Part shown: positions 31,045-35,738 of the stretch, piece after piece | How positions within the stretch are numbered: the first letter of the stretch is position 1 | Layout: each line of letters begins with the position of its first letter | From: an uncultured Alistipes sp. | Lineage (GTDB): Bacteria; Bacteroidota; Bacteroidia; Bacteroidales; Rikenellaceae | Length of the DNA: 35,738 nt | Direction: 5' to 3' | NCBI GenBank assembly: GCA_958449275.1 | Contig: CAUDHE010000013.1 | Span: 1 to 35,738, forward strand | The notes under the pieces: generated by a model | The model's database searches: none | What the model was told of the DNA's origin: nothing | Seen by the model: the letters and a program-made list of their open reading frames with translations, nothing else | Program-made: the position numbers and the translations under genes

Positions 31045-31743
31045 ATGAAGAAAATAGTGGTATTTACGGGTGCGGGCGTGAGCGCCGACAGCGGATTGTC
31101 GACATTCCGCGATGCTGACGGGTTGTGGGCGAATTATCGCATCGAGGACGTGTGCACACCCGAGGCGCTGGCGCGAAATCGCGCACTGGTGGTGGAGTTC
31201 TACAACAAGCGGCGTAAGGAGATGCTCGCTTCGGAGCCCAACGCAGCGCATTACGCCATAGCTGCTTTGGAACGCAGTTTCGACGTCGAGGTCGTGACAC
31301 AGAATGTCGACGATCTGCATGAACGTGCTGGTTCGAGCCGCGTGACGCACCTGCACGGAGAGTTGGCCAAGCTGCGCAGCGAACGTAATCCCGATCTCAT
31401 AGTCCCGGCCGAAGGGTGGGAACAGCCGCTCGACGCATGCGCTTCCGACGGCTCGCTTCTTCGTCCGCATATAGTCTTTTTCGGCGAATCGGTACCCGAA
31501 TTCGACCGTGCGACGCGTATAGCGGCTTCGGCCGACATCATGATCGTCGTAGGCACTTCGCTCGCCGTTTATCCTGCCGCGTCGCTTGTGCGCTACGCCC
31601 GTGAGGGTGTTCCCGTTTATATGGTCGACCCGGGAACCCCCGACACTGCCGTAATACGCAACCCGCTGACCCACATAAAGGCGCGTGCCGCAGTCGGCAT
31701 GCCCGAACTCGCGGGGCGACTCGAAACCGAGGCCGTGCGATGA
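31045..31743 (+). CDS. cobB: NAD-dependent protein deacylase (sirtuin, CobB-like), 232 aa
   Basis: It removes acyl groups from lysine using NAD. Visible motifs are GAGVSADSG (9-17), FRD (21-23), QNVD (86-89), catalytic His104 in HLHG, RPHIVFFGE (140-148) and GTSLAVYPA. Tyr53 and Arg56 in EFYNKRRKE match the YxxR pair of class III sirtuins that accept succinyl and malonyl groups. The zinc module between HLHG and RPH has only one cysteine (Cys132) and no CxxC pairs, unlike E. coli CobB. I chose ATG 31045, since an upstream open frame reaching to 30817 lies within the preceding gene. The stop overlaps the next start (ATGA at 31740-31743). Confidence 0.92.
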   Translation: MKKIVVFTGAGVSADSGLSTFRDADGLWANYRIEDVCTPEALARNRALVVEFYNKRRKEMLASEPNAAHYAIAALERSFDVEVVTQNVDDLHERAGSSRVTHLHGELAKLRSERNPDLIVPAEGWEQPLDACASDGSLLRPHIVFFGESVPEFDRATRIAASADIMIVVGTSLAVYPAASLVRYAREGVPVYMVDPGTPDTAVIRNPLTHIKARAAVGMPELAGRLETEAVR

Positions 31744-32261
31744 ATTCGGAATGTTTTCGCCGTCGGGCCGCCGAGTTGGCCGACTACTGTCGCGAGAACG
31801 GGTTCAATACCCGTATTGCGCTGTTGTGGGATCTGTCGAAGCATTCGGGACGCCGTCGTCTGGCTTTGTGGAGTTTCGAGGAGAATCGTGCGGTGCATAT
31901 CTTCGTCGCGAGCCACGGGAGCGGCAGCCGACGGTCGCACATCCCGAGCGCATATGCGCGAACGTCGAATGTCGACGGATCGCATCTGAGCTCCGAGGGG
32001 CGGGCTTTGATAGGGGAGCGTTACTCGGGACGTTACGACACGGCCTATCGGTTGGAGGGGATGGACGAATCTAATTCGGCATTGCGCTCGCGGTGCGTCG
32101 TGCTGCACGGATGGCGATACACGCTCTCGGTTCCGACGTGGCCCCTGCCGGCGATCGGCAGTTGGGGATGCCCCGTCGTCTCGCGACGCGCGATGGAAAT
32201 TCTCGATTTGGCACTTCGCGACGAAGATAAAGTCGTATTGTGGGCCTATTTTCGATCTTGA
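31740..32261 (+). CDS. murein L,D-transpeptidase catalytic-domain protein (YkuD_2-like) without signal peptide, 173 aa
   Basis: The pattern GFNTRIALLWDLSKHSGRRR, then ASHGSGS (His59), SHLSSEG, RYDTAYRLEGMDESNS, VVLHGW (His123) and GSWGCP (Cys144) fits the L,D-transpeptidase-like family PF13645. The invariant His and Cys form the catalytic pair that would attack the meso-DAP or D-Ala bond in peptidoglycan. Family members are normally exported, but here the N-terminus (MNSECFRRRAAELADYCREN) has no signal peptide and no better in-frame start is found upstream. The gene overlaps the sirtuin stop by 4 bases, so the two are translationally coupled. It may be cytoplasmic with a different substrate, or use an unrecognised route. 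Confidence 0.82.
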   Translation: MNSECFRRRAAELADYCRENGFNTRIALLWDLSKHSGRRRLALWSFEENRAVHIFVASHGSGSRRSHIPSAYARTSNVDGSHLSSEGRALIGERYSGRYDTAYRLEGMDESNSALRSRCVVLHGWRYTLSVPTWPLPAIGSWGCPVVSRRAMEILDLALRDEDKVVLWAYFRS

Positions 32262-32293
32262 ATCCCGCTCTGCGCAAAAAAACATTCGAAATT

Positions 32294-32325
32294 CTTGCTG
32301 AAAAAGAAAAAACGATATATCTTTG
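32294..32325 (+). promoter_or_regulatory. promoter for the tRNA-Pro pair
   Basis: CTTG (32294-32297), exactly 20 bp, TATCTTTG (32318-32325). The first tRNA begins 53 bases further. Confidence 0.75.
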
Positions 32326-32378
32326 CCACTCGAAATCGGATGATTTCCCTGACCTATGTTGCGGCATGGTCAGGACGA

Positions 32379-32453
32379 CGGGATGTAGCGCAGTCCGGTT
32401 AGCGCACCTGCTTTGGGAGCAGGGGGTCACAGGTTCGAATCCTGTTATCCCGA
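32379..32453 (+). tRNA. tRNA-Pro (anticodon UGG)
   Basis: The cloverleaf is complete. The acceptor stem is CGGGATG with TATCCCG and discriminator A. The D arm is GCGCAGTCCGGTTAGCGC. The anticodon stem is CCTGC/GCAGG with loop TTTGGGA (anticodon TGG in DNA). The T arm is ACAGGTTCGAATCCTGT. The C1-G72 pair and A73 agree with proline identity. The CCA end is not encoded. It is 71/75 identical to the tRNA downstream. Confidence 0.96.
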
Positions 32454-32496
32454 CCGGAATCGGCCGCTTTGCAGGCCGTCGTGGAAACAGAATCAT

Positions 32497-32571
32497 CGGG
32501 ATGTAGCGCAGTCCGGTTAGCGCACCAGCTTCGGGAGTTGGGGGTCACAGGTTCGAATCCTGTTATCCCGA
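32497..32571 (+). tRNA. tRNA-Pro (anticodon CGG)
   Basis: The acceptor, D and T arms are the same as in the upstream tRNA, with the anticodon stem CCAGC/GTTGG and loop TTCGGGA (anticodon CGG). The two genes differ at four positions, all in the anticodon arm, and are 43 bases apart in one transcript. CCA is not encoded. Confidence 0.96.
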
Positions 32572-32582
32572 CAGATGATGAA

Positions 32583-32616
32583 AGGGTCGTCGAGAGATCG
32601 GCGACCCTATTTTTTT
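32583..32616 (+). terminator. rho-independent terminator of the tRNA-Pro transcript
   Basis: AGGGTCG (32583-32589) with CGACCCT (32602-32608), extended by an inner CGA/TCG pairing, is followed by ATTTTTTT. It begins 11 bases after the second tRNA. Confidence 0.92.
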
Positions 32617-32689
32617 ATTGTCTGCCGGCAAGACATTTTCTGTCATGCCGCCGAAGAGGATCGGTATCTTTTGCCGAATATAATTATTT

Positions 32690-32736
32690 GCGACTCTGCG
32701 AGTCGCGCGGGCCGCAGTCTCATCGCGGCGAACTGC
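32690..32736. repeat. hairpin repeat GCGACTC/GAGTCGC (second copy) joined to a half of the main repeat
   Basis: GCGACTC (32690-32696) and GAGTCGC (32700-32706) form a hairpin followed by GCGGGCCGCAGT, matching the copy at 30571. Further on, GCGGCGAACTGC (32725-32736) is the right arm of the main palindromic repeat, here with only a degenerate left arm (GCCGCAGTCTC). Confidence 0.65.
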
Positions 32737-32781
32737 AATGCTATGATCCGCAGCTTGCCGCGACCGCATACCAATCAAATT

Positions 32782-33924
32782 CTACAACGACTCGTATATC
32801 TCCACCAACCGTCGCGCTGCGCGTTCGGGCGACCAGTCGACGGCGCGACGACGCATCGCTTCGGACATACGCGCGGCGCACTCCTCGTCGTTCAGCAGCA
32901 TGGTCATGGCAGCGGCTATCTCGTCGGACGAAAAGGGATCGACATACAGCACCGCGTCGCCAGCAACCTCGCGAAAATTAGGTCTGTCGCTCGCGATCAT
33001 GCGTATTCCCTCCCTCACGGCATCGATCACTGTTCGGGCCGAGCGCTCGGACTGCGGAAGAAATAACTCTCCTGTCGCCAGCGATCGCAACACGGTCATA
33101 TCGCGCTCGTCGCACTCATATATAATATTCACCCGTCCTGCGGCGGCCGACTTGTCGGCATACTCCAACAGTCGGTCGGAGTACTCGGTGCGGCGGCCGC
33201 ATATCACCAACCCCGTATCTTCGCCGCAACGACCGTCCCTCACCATCGCAGCCAAAGCCTCCACCGCCTCGCCGTAGCTTCCCGATGCCACTATGGCGCC
33301 CGACATAAGAAAATAGCGTTCGGGCAGCTCGTACCGCTCCCGCACGCGCTCCGCGTCGGACTCGTCGAACGTACATGCCCTGCCCCGAGAAGAATAAGGC
33401 ATCATGACGGCTATCTTTTCGTCCTCCACACCGAAAGCTGCGAGCGCATGCCGCGAACGGTCGTCGGGTGCGATTACTTTGTGAGCCACGCGACAACTGA
33501 AATAACATCTGCACCGCATCGAAAAGCGGTCCCACACTCCGAAAGCGTCGGGATGCAGCAAAAAACTCACGTCGTCCACACTAACCACGAGCCGCTGGGG
33601 CGAATAGGCCATCCGCCACGGAATCTCGCCCGTAAGCGCATGGTATATGTCTATCTCGTTACGATTCAGATGCACGGGCATGCGCAAGTTGCGCCACACA
33701 CGCGGCAGCGACGCAAACAAAGGATGCGCTGCCACATGTCGCCATGCGGGTCGTTTGTCATCCCCGCCCGCATCCGCCGCCTCGTCTGCGGTGCGGAACG
33801 CCGCCAAAACAACCACCTCGTCTATCTCCTCGCAATCGCCGAGCGCGCCCAGCATACGGCGCACGTCGCGTGCCGCGCCGCTGCCTGCGGCAACCCGTTC
33901 CGAAAGATCGTAACCAATCCTCAT
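32782..33924 (-). CDS. GT4-type (GT-B fold) glycosyltransferase, 380 aa
   Basis: The protein starts MRIGYDLSERVAAGSGAARDVRRML, as in group 1 glycosyltransferases, where the Gly-rich loop after the first strand binds the acceptor. Segments typical of the family are ALTGEIPWRM, a middle-region VDDVSFLLHPDAF, YFLMSGAIVASGSYGEAVEAL at the start of the donor domain, and a C-terminal part with RSARTVIDAVREGIRMIASDRPNFREVAGDAVLYVDP. That last part corresponds to the EXXXXXXXE nucleotide-sugar region with the first Glu replaced by Ser/Ala. It is monocistronic. The sugar donor and acceptor are unknown. The missing first Glu makes specificity, and possibly activity, uncertain. Confidence 0.82.
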   Translation of the reverse strand: MRIGYDLSERVAAGSGAARDVRRMLGALGDCEEIDEVVVLAAFRTADEAADAGGDDKRPAWRHVAAHPLFASLPRVWRNLRMPVHLNRNEIDIYHALTGEIPWRMAYSPQRLVVSVDDVSFLLHPDAFGVWDRFSMRCRCYFSCRVAHKVIAPDDRSRHALAAFGVEDEKIAVMMPYSSRGRACTFDESDAERVRERYELPERYFLMSGAIVASGSYGEAVEALAAMVRDGRCGEDTGLVICGRRTEYSDRLLEYADKSAAAGRVNIIYECDERDMTVLRSLATGELFLPQSERSARTVIDAVREGIRMIASDRPNFREVAGDAVLYVDPFSSDEIAAAMTMLLNDEECAARMSEAMRRRAVDWSPERAARRLVEIYESL

Positions 33925-33949
33925 ATTCAGACTTTATATTCATTAAACT

Positions 33950-33981
33950 TTTGCTTCTTTGCGCGAAAGTTGCTAATTTCG
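33950..33981 (+). promoter_or_regulatory. promoter for the thioredoxin-like protein/meaB unit
   Basis: TTTG (33950-33953), exactly 20 bp, TAATTTCG (33974-33981), one base off TAnnTTTG. The ATG at 34010 is 28 bases further. Confidence 0.65.
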
Positions 33982-34009
33982 CTCCCGACAAACGAACTTA
34001 TCCCTCGAA

Positions 34010-34480
34010 ATGAAGAGACTCATCCTTACGGTCGTCGTGATGCTCTCGGCATTCGCCGCCGCCTCGGCCCAGAACGTCGTGATAGGCGAAAAACTGCCCG
34101 ACACCCGCTTCCGCAAATGGCTTATGGACGTGCAACCCGAGGCTGCCGACTACACCTGCATGATCTTCTATCACTCGGAAAGCTCCATTTGCCGCCGATG
34201 CCTCGAACGCGTAAAGACCCTGGTCAGCAAATACGGCACCAAACTCAATGTGATAATCGTCACCAAAGAGGATTACGATACCGCGGGCGTGACCCTCACC
34301 GAGCATCTCGGCGACCGCATGGCCGTGGCTTTCGACGACAACGGACGCACGTTCCGCTACTTCGGGGTCAAGTTCATTCCGTTCTGCGTCATCAGCGACC
34401 GCAAACGGCGCGCCGTTTGGTGCGGCAACGGCATAACGCTCACCGAAAATATTACGGACCGAATAATAACAGGCGAATAG
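34010..34480 (+). CDS. secreted thioredoxin-fold protein with CRRC motif, 156 aa
   Basis: A signal peptide (residues 1-20) is followed by a thioredoxin-like domain. The N-terminal strand is CMIFYHSES, the active-site-like motif is CRRC (Cys61, Cys64), and the usual Pro of the conserved cis-Pro turn is Pro124 (VKFIPFCVIS). It resembles the TlpA/ResA-type envelope thiol oxidoreductases of Bacteroidetes, but the motif differs from the usual CPPC or CGPC, so redox direction is not predictable. Its stop is 2 bases before the meaB ATG, so the two share a transcript, without an evident functional link. Confidence 0.8.
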   Translation: MKRLILTVVVMLSAFAAASAQNVVIGEKLPDTRFRKWLMDVQPEAADYTCMIFYHSESSICRRCLERVKTLVSKYGTKLNVIIVTKEDYDTAGVTLTEHLGDRMAVAFDDNGRTFRYFGVKFIPFCVISDRKRRAVWCGNGITLTENITDRIITGE

Positions 34481-34482
34481 AT

Positions 34483-35607
34483 ATGTCATTCACTAAAATA
34501 GACCATTACGAGAAGGAGTACGCCGATGCTCATCACGATAGCGCGCTCAACGTCACCGAAGGCGTGGCCGACCAGCCGATAGTCAATCCCCGCTTCGTGC
34601 GCAAGCGTCGCCGCATGCTCACCACCGAGCAATATGTCGACGGTATTCTGCGCGGCGACATTACCATACTGTCGCAGGCCATCACCCTTATAGAGAGCAA
34701 CAAACCCGAACATTACGCCCAAGCGCAGGAGATCATCGAACGTTGCCTGCCCCATGCGGGCCGTTCGATACGAATCGGAATTACGGGTGTCCCGGGCGCG
34801 GGTAAATCGACTTTCATCGAGGCCATAGGCAACATGGTTGCATCGCTGCGTCACCGTTTGGCCGTGCTGGCGATCGACCCCAGCTCCGAACGCAGCGGCG
34901 GCTCCATTCTCGGCGACAAAACCCGCATGGAGAGCATCGCCAACAATCCCGACATATTCATCCGTCCTTCGCCCTCGGCGGGTTCGCTGGGCGGCGTGGC
35001 TCGCAAAACGCGCGAGACCATAGTGCTGTGCGAGGCTGCGGGATTCGATGTCATATTCATCGAGACCGTGGGCGTGGGCCAATCGGAGACGGCCGTACAT
35101 TCCATGGTCGACATGTTCATGCTGTTGCAGATCTCGGGCGCGGGCGACGAATTGCAGGGCATAAAACGCGGTATCATGGAGATGGCCGACATGATGGTCA
35201 TCACCAAGGCCGACGGCGAGAACATACATAAGGCCGAGTTGGCCAAAACCCAGTTTCAGGGTGCATTGCATCTGTTTCCGATGCCCGAATCGGGATGGCG
35301 GCCCAAAGTCTACACCTGCTCGTCGGTGGACGGCGTAGGTTTGGAAGATGTGTGGAAAGGCGTGGAGGAGTTTCTCGGCCACATCGAGAACAACGGTTAC
35401 TACCGTTCGAACCGCAACCGTCAGAACAAATACTGGATGTACGAGAGCATAAACGAAGCTCTCAAGAGCAGTTTCTATCGCGATCCCGCGATCGCCGAAC
35501 GCATAGCCGATATCGAGCAACGTGTTCTCGATGCCAAGCTGAGTTCGTTCGTTGCCGCGAAAGAGCTTCTCGATATCTATTTCGACCGCGAGGGGAAATC
35601 AAAATAA
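34483..35607 (+). CDS. meaB: MeaB/ArgK-type methylmalonyl-CoA mutase-associated GTPase, 374 aa
   Basis: This G3E P-loop GTPase chaperones the B12-dependent methylmalonyl-CoA mutase, loading or protecting its cofactor. The Walker A is GVPGAGKS (102-109), followed by VLAIDPSSERSGGSILGDKTRM. ETVGVGQSE forms the switch region and ITKADG (TKAD) gives guanine specificity. The N-terminal ~95 residues and a C-terminal helical dimerisation region (EFLGHIENNGYY onward) match the family length. The start at ATG 34483 follows the upstream stop by two bases. A longer open frame that extends to 33448 crosses the preceding genes and is not real. The mutase genes are not in the window. Confidence 0.95.
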   Translation: MSFTKIDHYEKEYADAHHDSALNVTEGVADQPIVNPRFVRKRRRMLTTEQYVDGILRGDITILSQAITLIESNKPEHYAQAQEIIERCLPHAGRSIRIGITGVPGAGKSTFIEAIGNMVASLRHRLAVLAIDPSSERSGGSILGDKTRMESIANNPDIFIRPSPSAGSLGGVARKTRETIVLCEAAGFDVIFIETVGVGQSETAVHSMVDMFMLLQISGAGDELQGIKRGIMEMADMMVITKADGENIHKAELAKTQFQGALHLFPMPESGWRPKVYTCSSVDGVGLEDVWKGVEEFLGHIENNGYYRSNRNRQNKYWMYESINEALKSSFYRDPAIAERIADIEQRVLDAKLSSFVAAKELLDIYFDREGKSK

Positions 35608-35619
35608 TATTCCCGTTTG

Positions 35620-35648
35620 CATTCGGGTCGCGGTCTGCGGCCCGAATG
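35620..35648. terminator. hairpin after meaB, possible terminator
   Basis: CATTCGGG (35620-35627) pairs with CCCGAATG (35641-35648), with further GC pairing in the loop. It is followed by acaatgc, not a T-run, so termination is uncertain. Confidence 0.5.
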
Positions 35649-35702
35649 ACAATGCACATGCGTCAGCCAACTCCCGCGGCAGGATGACAATATATATTTA
35701 TT

Positions 35703-35738
35703 CTGTTCGCCGACGGCGGAGGACAAAACGAGTCTTGC
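35703..35738. repeat. dispersed palindromic repeat, copy E cut by the window end
   Basis: CTGTTCGCCGACGGCGGAGGAC matches the head of the copy at 23050 at all but one base and the copy at 12560 over its first 17 bases. The central palindrome, expected 18-20 bases further, lies at or beyond the window edge. Confidence 0.65.

Noticed and set aside
33448..35607. A 719-codon open frame ending with the MeaB sequence
   Set aside because: Only the last 374 codons (from 34483) match MeaB; the upstream part runs antisense to the glycosyltransferase and out of frame through the thioredoxin-like gene, which has its own signal peptide and promoter.
1..35738. CRISPR arrays, prophage or insertion-sequence genes
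   Set aside because: No regularly spaced repeat-spacer pattern, no integrase, transposase, capsid or terminase sequence was seen; the dispersed repeats are irregularly placed and palindromic.

Overview
The window looks like a core-chromosome segment of a GC-rich Bacteroidales bacterium, most likely close to Alistipes/Rikenellaceae. The evidence is: promoters of the Bacteroidetes type (TTTG, 20 bp, TAnnTTTG), a TonB-dependent receptor with a carboxypeptidase-like N-terminal domain, the SPFH+Arc-like and DUF2089+membrane-protein pairs, and the divergent topoisomerase IV proteins of this phylum. The genus is an inference from overall character, not from a marker gene. I see no prophage, insertion sequence, CRISPR array or rRNA.

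Layout. 1-1314: the tail of an unknown gene, an unknown 164-aa protein, a block of hairpins, and a small outer-membrane beta-barrel protein whose promoter carries a 21-bp-period direct repeat. 1562-5052 (minus strand): a probable metal-handling operon of a PqqD-like protein, a secreted His/Cys-rich protein, a TonB-dependent receptor and a secreted HMA-domain protein. 5131-10006 (plus): RecQ helicase, a 3'-5' exonuclease, the RlmI-type rRNA methyltransferase and an HSL-type lipoprotein hydrolase. 10034-11565: an ECF sigma factor with a probable membrane anti-sigma partner on the minus strand, divergent from a three-helix membrane protein. The gap between them holds two mirror-image copies of the same ECF-type promoter. 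11708-12427: a metallo-beta-lactamase-fold hydrolase.

12816-27358 is a long co-directional housekeeping block: plsC, parE, parC, aroK, murI, ftsK, a lolA-like gene, gyrA and a TPR protein. It brings together lipid synthesis, decatenation, chromosome translocation, cell-wall precursor supply and supercoiling. 27538-28416: a DUF2089 protein and a polytopic membrane protein. 28501-29253 (minus): an exo/endonuclease/phosphatase-family lipoprotein. 29393-32261 (plus): an SPFH membrane protein, a ribbon-helix-helix protein, a small membrane protein, a sirtuin and an L,D-transpeptidase-fold protein without a signal peptide. Two nearly identical tRNA-Pro genes (UGG and CGG anticodons) follow, then a minus-strand glycosyltransferase. 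The window ends with a plus-strand thioredoxin-like secreted protein and the MeaB/ArgK GTPase.

A dispersed, modular, GC-rich palindromic repeat family occupies many intergenic gaps. The most notable regulatory structures are the mirror-image ECF promoter pair and the direct repeat upstream of the outer-membrane protein. The most system-like locus is the PqqD-like/His-Cys-rich/TonB receptor/HMA operon.
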